Below, one piece after another: positions 9,794 to 22,743 of a stretch of DNA of 64,000 bases; the stretch's first letter is position 1, and each line of letters begins with the position of its first letter. The stretch is taken from contig JBCNJP010000006.1 of assembly GCA_039602395.1 (NCBI GenBank), positions 58,836,429 through 58,900,428 on the forward strand, in the 5' to 3' direction. Source of the DNA: Deinandra increscens subsp. villosa. Its lineage: Eukaryota; Streptophyta; Magnoliopsida; Asterales; Asteraceae. Position numbers and translations under genes: made by a program. The notes beneath the pieces are model-generated. The model had not been told where the DNA came from. It was given only the letters and a program-made list of their open reading frames with translations, and made no database searches.

Positions 9794-12700
9794 TGTAACA
9801 CCCGTATACAAATTGATGCCAAACATAAGTTATTACTTTATAAAAATGTGGTCCCAGAAAATTTTTCACATAAAGTCATGATAGACCTTTACTATATATA
9901 CCATATAATAAATTTGGCACCTTAAGTTTGTTTAACAAACATTTGCGTGATTCGTTTTAATCGAAATTTTTAACAGAATCTTCGGTCTTCATGTGATCAG
10001 TTCTTCATCCGCTTGACGAGCGTCCATTAAGCTTTCCCCTTACCTGCAATTTACTCACTTTCAGTAGTGAGTTTCTATTGCAAAAATACATATAAACAAT
10101 AATCATAAGAAAGTTTGCAAACAAAATCAGATATCAGGTTCTAGGCGTATCGCCTATAACTTATCAAACTTCAGGCGATACGCCAGGAAGTTCAGGCGTA
10201 TCGCCTAACTTCTGAGATGTTCCAGGCGATACGCCTGGAACCACATTTCCAGGGATTAAGCTAAGTTCCGGCCAATTCTATACTTAGCCAATATTTCAGC
10301 TATCTTACCCTGTTTGCATCAGAGCTTACCCAGCTGGTTTCTTACCATCTTTTAAGTGTCCAACACCTATAAATTGGTTCTAAATACAAGTTTTAGTCAT
10401 TTAAACATACCTTGGTCGATTACCAACCCAATTTGCATTAACGGGATTCATCCGACCCATTTGACCCACTTAGGGATCTCTTGTGACAACCATCAAGGGT
10501 TGCCATCCAGAATTCACCCAACACATGTAATTCACGTCTAAGATCTTCATGTAGGCAATATGGCAATGTACTAGTTATATGCAAAACAACCAATTAGTCT
10601 TACACATCCGTTATGAGTTTAGCCTTATGCATTACCGTTACTTCTAGTTTTGGCATAGTTCATATAATTCTACTTTACTTATCATTGGTTCACTAAATCA
10701 TTCTAGTATTTGGCCAAATAAGCCTTGTACCATTATTTGACCCGTTAAGACGGGTCCTTGCCTTTGGTTTACCCCAAATGCCTCACTTGACCACCTTTAA
10801 ACCTTGGAATCTATGGTTCTTTAACCATTTATGATTTCCATTCTTTTGTTCTTGGCATAGACTCTTCAAGCCCATTTTGCCATTGTAACATCCATTCATT
10901 ATTTGATTCATCCGAATCTTTCTTGTGGTCAAGTTTATCATTGGAGAACCTCTTGGCTTGGGCTTCATGGTTCCTAGAACCATTCGTCACCCATTATGCA
11001 CTTATTAGTTTATTCTTCTAAATTGCCAATACACATATACTTATCTAATTCATGTAACCTAAATAAGGTTACCTTCAACATTCTACCCGTAGGCGTCATG
11101 CTTTAACGGGTTTCTTGTCATGCTTTGCATGATTGCTTTGATTCAACTTCAACTCAATGTAACACTTTCATTTGTACACTTAATTAATACTCATTACCTA
11201 ATTAATGAGTTTTATTGTTACTTAAGTAAGTGTAAGTTGTACTTACCTTGCATCCATGTGAGCATTCCCACCTTCATTTTATCCGGTTGACACATCCGAT
11301 TGTAAGCTTCACCTAGCTAGCCCATCAAGACCAACTATCATATCATACCCATAAAATGGTTAAGTTAGTTTCCATAACATACCTCTTCCATTTTCATGGA
11401 TTTAACTATCTCATATATCATATTTCATAACTTTGGTAAGTTTGACTTTTAAAAGTCAAACTACCCATTTGAGCATATATTTGCCATTACCCTTTAACTA
11501 GGTAATCCATTACACTTCTAGCACATTATTAAATTAGTATGGAATTAGAATATAGCATCATGCACCTTTTTCATACTTTCATACAATCCTACACGAATTG
11601 CAAGTATTTAAACATCATCATAAGCTTTTTCAATTCTATGACTAATAACGTCACCTACTATGCTTCATGATCTCATTATTCATAACTAAGATCAATATAA
11701 CATCAACTAGTCATCATATATGTGCTATAAGATACATGAGCCATTCAATTCTTCCATCCTTACAAGATTCAAGATTTTAGAAAAATACATTCTTGTGCCA
11801 TATTTTTCAGCAGTGCTGCTGTAATGGTCATTTTTGACCCATCTACGAATTTTTCTAGCATTCCATGTTCAAAGATGAAAGGTAGTACACTGAAAGACCT
11901 TTCTAGGCGTATATGGCACACCTTCTAACGATTTTTCTGTGATTTTATACGATTTTTCTAAAAACAGGACAGCAGCCATTTTTCTTCCAAACAGCATGCT
12001 GGAAAAATAAATAGCCATATTCAAGCGTTGTTTTGACCCATTATAAATCACATTCAGTTCCTAGTGTTCAAACATGAAATATAGTATTCACAACAAGCTT
12101 TCCGATCGTGTATCATACATCCCAAACGGGCATACGAGTGATCTTATACAACACTTTCAAAACAGTCCCACAACTATATTTTTATGGTTTTATATCATTT
12201 CATTTAACACATTATATAAGCATGGATTTCACATTATCCCATATTCACATCTTTGGCACTTTAAATTTTGTTTAATACATTAAGGCCTCATGGTTAGCAT
12301 TCATAAACATCCATTTGCTAATCACTAGCTCATTTGGACATTTCATCGAGCACTTGGCGTGCTTAAAACATAATCAACATAGTTTACCCCATTTGGTTTA
12401 TGTTTAGTGTCCACTTATGCCTAACATAAGTATATAACAATTTCGTTGCATTTACATATAATATTAACGCATTGCAACTTTCAATAACACCCAATTCCAA
12501 CATACTCCATCAAAATTTTGAAAACTTTGACCTTAATCATGCAAATTCGTCACTTGGGGTTTACCCTACCAAAACTTGGTGTTTGAGCAACAATTTCAAG
12601 CATTCTAGAGTCTATAACACCACATAAACATACTATAACACAAAGGACTAAAAATCGCAGCCTATATCACGTTTTTCCCCAAGAATTTTCGATATCTAAC

Positions 12701-13111
12701 ATGCATGAGGTTGGGGTTTACTTACTTGATAAGTTCCAAGAGATTAGAAATCCTTTTAGCTTCCAATTTCTTGTGAAACCCCCAAAAATCGCAGCACATA
12801 AGGCTTAGATTACTTGAATCAATTTTGGGGCATGGCTTGGGGAGGAGGAAGAAGTCTGGATGCATTCCAGACCCCCATCCACGCTTTCTTTCTTTCTTTC
12901 TTTTTTTTTTAACCTTTGATCTATTGATTGTTTTAGTCCCTCTAAATTGGCATTTAGGTTATTTAAAAACCCAACACCATTTTAACACATAAAGTCCTCA
13001 AACTTTCACATTTATATTAGTTGGCACATAGTTTTAGTGTACCCCAAATTCGGATTCACGCTTAACGTGAATTTAACCGGACTTTAACCATATAAGAGTC
13101 GGGATGTTACA
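9794..13111 (-). repeat. LTR (3' LTR in element orientation)
   Basis: Begins TGTAACACCCGTATAC and ends GGGATGTTACA on the plus strand. It matches 16223-19543 almost base for base. It contains four alternating copies of a 13-mer near 10.14-10.24 kb and a CTTT/T tract near 12.89 kb that is 2 bp shorter than in the other LTR. Confidence 0.95.
10143..10236. repeat. Four alternating AGGCGTATCGCCT / AGGCGATACGCCT words
   Basis: AGGCGTATCGCCT (10143, 10194) alternates with its exact reverse complement AGGCGATACGCC(T) (10173, 10224) at spacings of 21-30 bp. The same set is present in the second LTR about 6429 bp away. Any pair of neighbours can form a stem. A regulatory role is only an inference. 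Confidence 0.85.
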
Positions 13112-13131
13112 AATCTACCCCCCTTAAAGAA
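13112..13131 (-). other. Polypurine tract
   Basis: On the minus strand AAGGGGGGTAGATT lies immediately before the LTR. This is the expected primer for plus-strand DNA synthesis and fixes the element orientation. Confidence 0.75.
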
Positions 13132-13889
13132 GGTTTCGTCCCCGAAACCTATTTCATGTCTTGGTCACCTAAGGACATTACCATAGCCTTTATAAAACTG
13201 CGGTTGCACGAGTAACCTTATATATCAAGGTTACCCGTATAACTCACAATGTGTATATATTTAGGCCCACATATAAATATGTATCTAATATGTCACCATT
13301 TCTATCTAGCATTCGCTATGGACCACTCAATGTCCGAAATTTTATGGCCATTTTATGGTCATCCTTAACGTCCCTCATAACCCCTGGAACTTGACCAAAC
13401 GGGTTTGAGTTGTTAGATTCCGACTTTGTTATCATACGACAATTTCATTTCTTGCTTTTACTCACCCCATAGGATAGTATTAGCTTGATAACTTTGTGTT
13501 ATCATTTATATTCACATTTTACGCGTTTAGGAGTTCACAGTTTATAACTCCACATATCTTTTAGGGGCAAGATTCTAATGATCACTGAGATGACCTTGTT
13601 GATCAAAAATCAAATTTTCAAATAATCATCCTCTCCGTAAGAGGTTTAAACGTTGTAATATTACTCGTACCTTAGTTTCATCACAATCTGCTTATATAGC
13701 CTTCTTGCTCGTGTTTACCTTGACGATAATCCTAGTCGGAATCTCGTCCCGCGGCTTTCCTGCTAGTAGCGTCCTTGCACAGTCTAACTGTACATACACA
13801 TATTAAGCAGTATAACAATATTTGCAAGTGTTTAGCATGTCACTTGCCATTTATATTTCACATTCGATAATGTAGTATATTTTTTTATT

Positions 13890-14450
13890 GGATGATTCCT
13901 ATGACTCTAAAAGCCATTTATACCATCCCATAGCCCTTTTTTTTTTTTTTTGGATTACACCGTTCCGTCTACTATAATTCAACGTGTCACACATTGATCT
14001 ATTCTTGGCTTATTTACTAGCCTTTAGCATTTATCACATTTATTATGATTCGTTTGAATCATTTACACATAACATACATGTTTTTAATCAAGCCATGGCT
14101 CCTAAGAGTCATTTAGCCATTTCATGTCAATATAGACTTTATCCTTCTTGCCTTGTAGCTATTGGCACCATTCCTATGGATTGTTTATCATTCGATTGCC
14201 AATTAATCTATGGTTGTGGTTCCTATGAACCATTTATTGTTCATTTGACACGTTGGCATATTAACATATTCTTGTGTTGCCATGGTTATTTCGAACCATT
14301 TAGCTAGCAATCAACAACTAATCAGCATTATGATCCCTACAGATCATTTCTAATTAATTTAACATATTGACATGGTTCATACTAACCATTAATCGATCAC
14401 ATAACATTTGAGCACGCAGTTATGGTTCTTACGAACCATTACTTGTTCAT
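13890..14450. repeat. Degenerate series of short hyphenated palindromes
   Basis: Words of the form GGTTCnnnnGAACC followed by ATTT recur about every 40-75 bp. Examples are GGTTCCTATGAACC (14218), GGTTATTTCGAACC (14284), GGTTCTTACGAACC (14424) and GATTCGTTTGAATC (14047), with weaker copies at 13893, 14099, 14331 and 14380. They look like a decayed tandem repeat whose stem is conserved while the loop varies. Confidence 0.65.
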
Positions 14451-15016
14451 ATTACATTCCAACATTTATTTAGAAAAATTTTGAGGATACTTACTTGCAT
14501 AGCAATCCTCTGTGCGTCTTTGGGAACGGTCGCTTCTAGCGTCCTCCCTACTTTCACAATCATCTATGCTTGTGGGTCTCACCCATGAAGTTGGGTCGAT
14601 CACCCACCTAACAACTTTAATTCCCTATTAGTTATACGAAACTTACATGGGAATCAACATGTCTCAACCGCATGAGTTTTACTGCGTTTAAACAAGGTTA
14701 CTTCTCACCTTTTGTTAAACGTCTAGTCATTTCATAGGGTTACGAGTTTTATAGCATATGCAATAACCAGTTCCTCCCTATTCTTATTTTCCATTTCATA
14801 TTTTTAATCAATTCTTGACTTGGGTTTATCCCGAGTCACTTTATCACATACTAAACATGATTCAACCGTCTTAACGGTTTTGTCAATTAGAACATATGAT
14901 CATTTCGACTCATTAGTTCCATGGTTATTCGTTAATCTTTCGTTTATGCCAATTCCATATAAGGTTAAACCTTTGTACATCCAAAGATGTCCTAATGTAA
15001 CATTGTTTCAAAAATT

Positions 15017-15225
15017 ATTGGCTTCACGACCCCCTCTTGGGTTGTTCTTCACCAATTACCACATTCATTATGTTGATTTCACGTCTCCTACAGAGTCGTT
15101 CTTCACCAAATTTTCATTTCATTATATTGGCTTCACGGCTCATACAGAGTCGTTCTTCACCAATTCCCATTTTATTATATTGGCTTCACGGCTCCTATAG
15201 AGTCGTTCTTCACCAATTTTTATTT
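15017..15225. repeat. Tandem repeat, about 54 bp x 4
   Basis: The unit contains TTGGCTTCACGGCTCC, then AGAGTCGTTCTTCACCAA, then an AT-rich spacer. Copies start near 15017, 15073, 15127 and 15180. The second half of the array is the most regular. Confidence 0.85.
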
Positions 15226-15553
15226 CATTTATAGTTCAATTTCAGTTTCAAATTATGACCTCATGGGTCCAGATTCTTATTTCGACCCAAATTAGACACA
15301 TGTATATGCATTACCATTTATCAAAATGTAATCCAGGTTGGGTAGTCCCACCTGGTTGTACCTTAGCACATGCCTATTATGCAATCAAGTCCTAGCACAA
15401 TGCATTTTGGAGTCGTATGTGTCCTCATCCATGCACTTGCTTGGGTACAGTTTTCCTGCCTCATTGATATTTGGGCTCTCAAAGCCACCTTCCTTTATTT
15501 CCCTGTAAGATCACCGCCATCATGGTCCATTGATCTACAGAAACAAAGTTTTC

Positions 15554-15915
15554 ATTAGCTCAACAGCTTTTATTTACCTTACCGCAGCAAGGTTTTATAT
15601 ATACCATATTGGTCATAGCCAATATTTCCCCCCGGGTTTAAGTTTTAATTAGCTCAACAGCTTTTATTTACCTTACCGCAGCAAGGTTTTATATCTCATA
15701 TTGGTCATAGCCAATACTCCCCCAGGTTTAAATTTTCATTAGCTCAACAGCCTTTATTTACCTTACCGCAGCAAGGTTTTATATCTCATATTGGTCATAG
15801 CCAATACTCCCCCCGGGTTTAAGTTTTCATTAGCTCAACAGCTTTTATTTACCTTACCGCAGCAAGGTTTTATATCTCATATTGGTCATAGCCAATACTC
15901 CCCCAGGTTTATACG
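15554..15915. repeat. Tandem repeat, about 91 bp x 4
   Basis: Units start at 15554, 15648, 15738 and 15829, each with ATTAGCTCAACAGC, ACCTTACCGCAGCAAGG and TATTGGTCATAGCCAATA, the last being a hyphenated palindrome. The array lies a few hundred bases downstream of the primer site in the element orientation, that is, in its 5' leader. Confidence 0.93.
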
Positions 15916-16207
15916 AGGTTTTTAGCTGCAGCATCACCCCGCTTCTACCTGGGACACTTCACTCATGCATTCCTCGGTTCAGGTGTGATTACCCATCCCC
16001 GTGCGTTTCCCGAGTGATAGCAAATACTCTGCCTTATAGGCATAAAGGAACATTCATTCAGTTTAATTACAGTTTCAATCATTAGTTAAAGGTTATGTAC
16101 CTTGCCCGGACGCTTCATCAAGCTTGAACCGATCACCTTTCCCCGATCCCTTGAGCTCAAGGTTTGAGTTTAAGTACTCCCCGAGCACTTAATTCTCTCA
16201 AACCATG

Positions 16208-16219
16208 GCTCTGATACCA
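16208..16219 (-). other. Primer binding site (tRNA-iMet)
   Basis: Minus-strand TGGTATCAGAGC, extending to CATGGTT, lies three bases inside the LTR boundary. It is complementary to the 3' end of plant initiator tRNA-Met. Confidence 0.92.
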
Positions 16220-16222
16220 AAT

Positions 16223-19200
16223 TGTAACACCCGTATACAAATTGATGCCAAACATAAGTTATTACTTTATAAAAATGTGGTCCCAGAAAATTTTTCACAT
16301 AAAGTCATGATAGACCTTTACTATATATACCATATAATAAATTTGGCACCTTAAGTTTGTTTAACAAACATTTGCGTGATTCGTTTTAATCGAAATTTTT
16401 AACAGAATCTTCGGTCTTCATGTGATCAGTTCTTCATCCGCTTGACGAGCGTCCATTAAGCTTTCCCCTTACCTGCAATTTACTCACTTTCAGTAGTGAG
16501 TTTCTATTGCAAAAATACATATAAACAATAATCATAAGAAAGTTTGCAAACAAAATCAGATATCAGGTTCTAGGCGTATCGCCTATAACTTATCAAACTT
16601 CAGGCGATACGCCAGGAAGTTCAGGCGTATCGCCTAACTTCTGAGATGTTCCAGGCGATACGCCTGGAACCACATTTCCAGGGATTAAGCTAAGTTCCGG
16701 CCAATTCTATACTTAGCCAATATTTCAGCTATCTTACCCTGTTTGCATCAGAGCTTACCCAGCTGGTTTCTTACCATCTTTTAAGTGTCCAACACCTATA
16801 AATTGGTTCTAAATACAAGTTTTAGTCATTTAAACATACCTTGGTCGATTACCAACCCAATTTGCATTAACGGGATTCATCCGACCCATTTGACCCACTT
16901 AGGGATCTCTTGTGACAACCATCAAGGGTTGCCATCCAGAATTCACCCAACACATGTAATTCACGTCTAAGATCTTCATGTAGGCAATATGGCAATGTAC
17001 TAGTTATATGCAAAACAACCAATTAGTCTTACACATCCGTTATGAGTTTAGCCTTATGCATTACCGTTACTTCTAGTTTTGGCATAGTTCATATAATTCT
17101 ACTTTACTTATCATTGGTTCACTAAATCATTCTAGTATTTGGCCAAATAAGCCTTGTACCATTATTTGACCCGTTAAGACGGGTCCTTGCCTTTGGTTTA
17201 CCCCAAATGCCTCACTTGACCACCTTTAAACCTTGGAATCTATGGTTCTTTAACCATTTATGATTTCCATTCTTTTGTTCTTGGCATAGACTCTTCAAGC
17301 CCATTTTGCCATTGTAACATCCATTCATTATTTGATTCATCCGAATCTTTCTTGTGGTCAAGTTTATCATTGGAGAACCTCTTGGCTTGGGCTTCATGGT
17401 TCCTAGAACCATTCGTCACCCATTATGCACTTATTAGTTTATTCTTCTAAATTGCCAATACACATATACTTATCTAATTCATGTAACCTAAATAAGGTTA
17501 CCTTCAACATTCTACCCGTAGGCGTCATGCTTTAACGGGTTTCTTGTCATGCTTTGCATGATTGCTTTGATTCAACTTCAACTCAATGTAACACTTTCAT
17601 TTGTACACTTAATTAATACTCATTACCTAATTAATGAGTTTTATTGTTACTTAAGTAAGTGTAAGTTGTACTTACCTTGCATCCATGTGAGCATTCCCAC
17701 CTTCATTTTATCCGGTTGACACATCCGATTGTAAGCTTCACCTAGCTAGCCCATCAAGACCAACTATCATATCATACCCATAAAATGGTTAAGTTAGTTT
17801 CCATAACATACCTCTTCCATTTTCATGGATTTAACTATCTCATATATCATATTTCATAACTTTGGTAAGTTTGACTTTTAAAAGTCAAACTACCCATTTG
17901 AGCATATATTTGCCATTACCCTTTAACTAGGTAATCCATTAAACTTCTAGCACATTATTAAATTAGTATGGAATTAGAATATAGCATCATGCACCTTTTT
18001 CATACTTTCATACAATCCTACACGAATTGCAAGTATTTAAACATCATCATAAGCGTTTTTCAATTCTATGACTAATAACGTCACCTACTATGCTTCATGA
18101 TCTCATTATTCATAACTAAGATCAATATAACATCAACTAGTCATCATATATGTGCTATAAGATACATGAGCCATTCAATTCTTCCATCCTTACAAGATTC
18201 AAGATTTTAGAAAAATACATTCTTGTGCCATATTTTTCAGCAGTGCTGCTGTAATGGTCATTTTTGACCCATCTACGAATTTTTCTAGCATTCCATGTTC
18301 AAAGATGAAAGGTAGTACACTGAAAGACCTTTCTAGGCGTATATGGCACACCTTCTAACGATTTTTCTGTGATTTTATACGATTTTTCTAAAAACAGGAC
18401 AGCAGCCATTTTTCTTCCAAACAGCATGCTGGAAAAATAAATAGCCATATTCAAGCGTTGTTTTGACCCATTATAAATCACATTCAGTTCCTAGTGTTCA
18501 AACATGAAATATAGTATTCACAACAAGCTTTCCGATCGTGTATCATACATCCCAAACGGGCATACGAGTGATCTTATACAACACTTTCAAAACAGTCCCA
18601 CAACTATATTTTTATGGTTTTATATCATTTCATTTAACACATTATATAAGCATGGATTTCACATTATCCCATATTCACATCTTTGGCACTTTAAATTTTG
18701 TTTAATACATTAAGGCCTCATGGTTAGCATTCATAAACATCCATTTGCTAATCACTAGCTCATTTGGACATTTCATCGAGCACTTGGCGTGCTTAAAACA
18801 TAATCAACATAGTTTACCCCATTTGGTTTATGTTTAGTGTCCACTTATGCCTAACATAAGTATATAACAATTTCGTTGCATTTACATATAATATTAACGC
18901 ATTGCAACTTTCAATAACACCCAATTCCAACATACTCCATCAAAATTTTGAAAACTTTGACCTTAATCATGCAAATTCGTCACTTGGGGTTTACCCTACC
19001 AAAACTTGGTGTTTGAGCAACAATTTCAAGCATTCTAGAGTCTATAACACCACATAAACATACTATAACACAAAGGACTAAAAATCGCAGCCTATATCAC
19101 GTTTTTCCCCAAGAATTTTCGATATCTAACATGCATGAGGTTGGGGTTTACTTACTTGATAAGTTCCAAGAGATTAGAAATCCTTTTAGCTTCCAATTTC

Positions 19201-19543
19201 TTGTGAAACCCCCAAAAATCGCAGCACATAAGGCTTAGATTACTTGAATCAATTTTGGGGCATGGCTTGGGGAGGAGGAAGAAGTCTGGATGCATTCCAG
19301 ACCCCCATCCACGCTTTCTTTCTTTCTTTCTTTTTTTTTTTTAACCTTTGATCTATTGATTGTTTTAGTCCCTCTAAATTGGCATTTAGGTTATTTAAAA
19401 ACCCAACACCATTTTAACACATAAAGTCCTCAAACTTTCACATTTATATTAGTTGGCACATAGTTTTAGTGTACCCCAAATTCGGATTCACGCTTAACGT
19501 GAATTTAACCGGACTTTAACCATATAAGAGTCGGGATGTTACA
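16223..19543 (-). repeat. LTR (5' LTR in element orientation)
   Basis: The partner of 9794-13111. Differences seen are C/A near 11513/17942, an extra G near 18054 and two extra T in the T tract near 19340. These exactly account for the 3-bp length difference. Confidence 0.95.
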
Positions 19544-19548
19544 ATTTT

Positions 19549-21689
19549 GCCTCTACTAAGTTGCAGAGATAATAGTAAATCTCAATTACACTTAACCTCC
19601 TAAATTTTTATATCAAGGCAACTATAGTTTGATATACAGGGTATTTTCTTGAGCCACATAAGACATGGTGCTCCAAGTGCAATTCAACAAAAACACTAAG
19701 AATACTTAAAAACAAACTTCCAACCTGCAATGCTATTCAATAGGAAATCATGAAAATCTAAAGAAAGAAATGACACCGAATCGAGTTATGTAATACAAAC
19801 CAAGTGCAATTTAACAAAAAAAAAAAGACTAAGAATACTGATCAAATATAACAACGAACGGGCACTAACCAAGAGAAGCCGCAACCAACAGGACGTCCTC
19901 GGCACTCACGTATAATAGAAGTACAATGCATACATAAAAAGTGAGTAAAAAATAACACTAAACATGAGACCTTGAACTTTAACTACAGATTATGACATAA
20001 AAATTAGAGCAAAATGCAAGATTCACATAAACAGCAAAGGTAGAAACCAGAAAGCGAAAATGTACCTCATAGTGACCGAGTTGCTATATTATATAAAGAG
20101 AATATTACTATCAGTCCAACCCCTGCTGCACCTACCAAGTATTTGAGTCGATTATTCCAAACCTACATCAATTCACTCATCGCCAGAAAACCACACCATG
20201 GAAAAAAAATATGTTCCAACAAACAATGCATGTTAGTGACATTAAAAAAGCACAAACAGACATGTAGAACATAAATAACGATGTCTCACTAAATTTGAAA
20301 ACTGAACATAAATGGCAAAAACCGAAGATTCCCAGACTGTACATCCATATTCAACACAAAAAACTTGCAAATAAAGTGGTAAAACTCTTAATCAGAACCT
20401 GGTTATTTCGATATACATTTCATTACAATCGTTGGTTACACGACAACATACATAGATTTTGAAATAACTAAAAAACCTATTTTTGCATACTAATAAAACC
20501 AATGAGATAGAATAAAAACCTAAATTCAATTCTAGTGATAATACCTATGTGGCCAATCAAGAAAACCTAAAGAACGAAACAATAATTTCAATTCGGATAA
20601 TAAGAAACTTACACATTTGAGGAATAAGCAAATTAAAGGAAAAAGATCCAGTAGAGTAATAAAAAATAAAAAATTGGGAGATGAAAAGACTGTAACAATT
20701 TTATAAAAACCCTGAAGTAAACATACCTTTCAAAATTTTGGGATTCGGTTTTTCTACACAAACCCTTGTTGTCTATCGTCAGAGCTGCCCGTGATGAGAA
20801 GAAATGAACAGACTGGATGAGTACAGTAACAAAATCAATGGTGAAATTAGGGCAGATCAAGAAGCCTGCAAGAAGAAGTAGAACACAATTCAAACGAAGA
20901 ACACAATCGATTTTAGTCGAAGAACATAATCCCAAGCACAAACGGTACCAAATCCAACAATATTCAGCGATTTAACCCTAAATCACCGAAGAAGCCTGCA
21001 TACGGACAGATGCGATCTTGATCTTGATGCGATTTAACCCTAAATCACTGAAGAATAGAGGCTTGAATCGATTACGAAGATGCTTGAATCGAAATCACTT
21101 ACGTTGTTCTTGGATTTGAACAATCGATTAGAAGAATCCACACAGAATCAAAACAGTTACATGAACCATCGTTTTCAATCACTTAAACAGTTTTAAATTA
21201 AAACAATCATCAGTTAAGATTCAATATGAAGAATCGATTAAAAACCCTAAAAAATAGAATCGATCTCAAAACCCTAACAAAGTAACGCGTGATAAAAATC
21301 AACAACGACTGTTACCAGAATATGAAAATAAGACAGATTTGTACACTGATTTGGAGTAAGATACTTACGATGTTGAAGATCCGATCGAAGTCTGGTAGGT
21401 GATGCTCATGCAGCGAGAGAAGCAGAGAGGAAACCCTAATCGATTGTGCGACAAATGAAGTGGCATAGGTTTTTCTTCGACTTATATATGTGGGTTAAAA
21501 AAATTTGGATACCAAAACGGATCAAGAAAGATCCGCGAGCTTTTTTCTATTTTCTTCAAGTTTTTTAATTCGGAAATGACAAATCAGATTTATGATTGCT
21601 ATGAGAGTGACACATCAGCTTTCTTTAAATAAAGACACACCCAATAGGTGCCAACTGTGACCGAAAAGCTTTGTTTAATATATAGGTAG
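19549..21689. other. Helitron 5' half (minus orientation), non-coding
   Basis: No protein similarity is recognisable. The 20.95-21.45 kb part contains repeated CGATT and CCTAAATC words and might be the 5' end of a captured host gene, but I cannot name it. Confidence 0.35.
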
Positions 21690-21690
21690 A

Positions 21691-22743
21691 TGGTAAGCTT
21701 TTAGCTCAATGGTATTATGTTATTGTTTAATGTGTCCCTACTTTACAAGTTAAGGGACGTTCAAGTCTCATAACGAACAAGTAATCAAAAATTAAGTTGT
21801 TTAAAAAATAAACAAATAAATAAGATAAATAATAATAGTCTAATTGCTCTTTCGACAAAGGTCAAGTGTTAATTTGAGTAGCTTTTCTTAAAACTAGGTT
21901 TGAGGCGTGTAAAAAACCCAGTTTGAGACTCGGTATAAAAACGGGTTTCAAGAAAAAACCAATCTTGTTCTATTCAAATGAGCGGTTCCACATATGTTCT
22001 TAGTTCTTAATGCTATCACAAACAGTTTCAGCCGAACCAGTTTAGTTCTGAAACAGGTTTATAACATTATAAAAACTATTTATTGCACTAGCCGTTGTTT
22101 GACCGTTGGGAGAGATTTGACCGCTTTTTGGAGTTTTTTTTTATTACAATTTTATCCCCATAAGTTGGTATAAATAGGTGTTAGAGTTTTGGTTGAATCA
22201 CAACAATGAAACACACTCGTCACTTTCTTAAACACTAAAAAAACTATGAAGTTCAAACCGTAATGAGGATTGCACCGATCATAATTGGATTACACCAAGA
22301 TACTAACAATATAATGTTAAAACTGATCACATGGTGAGCTTGTTTGTGATGTGTTTGTTTCTTTTCAATATAAAAATGGCATCAATGCAAAAGATAAAAA
22401 AGCAATTGCTTTATCAAGTCCAGACTGATAGAATCGATAAAAAAGAACATACGATAGTTGAAATAACTCTACAAGAATATATTAAATAACAAGAAAAATG
22501 TAACTCTAAAAACCTTGAGTACAATTGTGATAGGGCTATTTATAAAAAAAGTTAAAATTATAATTACTAACTAGTCCTAAGTTGATCACTTTAATTAACA
22601 TTCTAACCCTTAGACTTTGATCAACTTGTCAAGTCCCAGCGGGCCAAACCCTAACTCGAGCCCAACTCTAAAGTACCTCCAACACCCTACTAGACAATTA
22701 TACCTTGTCAATAAAATTAAAAAAAATAATAATTGGTTCTTAA
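21691..22743. other. Intergenic; possible tRNA-like SINE remnant at 21693-21785
   Basis: TTTTAGCTCAATGGTA and GACGTTCAAGTCTC resemble A and B boxes at the right spacing, but there is no clear tail or TSD. The rest shows no feature. Confidence 0.3.

Larger units (their letters stand above)
9794..19543 (-). mobile_element. Complete, young non-autonomous LTR retrotransposon (LARD-like), TSD ATTTT
   Basis: Two direct LTRs of 3318 and 3321 bp enclose a 3111-bp internal region. The ends are TGTAACA...TGTTACA and ATTTT is duplicated outside (9789-9793 and 19544-19548). A tRNA-iMet primer site sits next to the right LTR and a polypurine tract next to the left LTR, so transcription runs on the minus strand. 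The internal region has no gag, protease, RT, RNase H or integrase that I can recognise, only short chance ORFs and arrays of short repeats, so it must borrow proteins from a relative. I read one substitution and 3 bp of indels between the LTRs, which implies a very recent insertion. Confidence 0.93.
6702..21690 (-). mobile_element. Probable non-autonomous Helitron, interrupted by an LTR retrotransposon
   Basis: On the minus strand the 3' end (6702-6730) has the hairpin CCCGGGTATTTACCCGGG seven bases before CTAG|T. The candidate 5' end at 21690 reads A|TCTACCTATATATTAAAC, so both ends sit in an A|T target as Helitrons require. About 9.75 kb of the interval is a later LTR-retrotransposon insertion, leaving roughly 5.2 kb of Helitron. 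No Rep/helicase gene is present. The 3' half holds a broken raffinose-synthase-like gene fragment in the same orientation, typical of Helitron gene capture. Pairing these particular ends is an inference. The other 3' end, at 5129, is an alternative partner. Confidence 0.5.

Noticed and set aside
13984..15234. 107-, 126- and 65-aa plus-strand ORFs inside the LTR retrotransposon
   Set aside because: They lie antisense to the element, follow its tandem repeats and show no domain.
15554..15915. Possible CRISPR-like array
   Set aside because: Units are contiguous without unique spacers, inside a plant retrotransposon.
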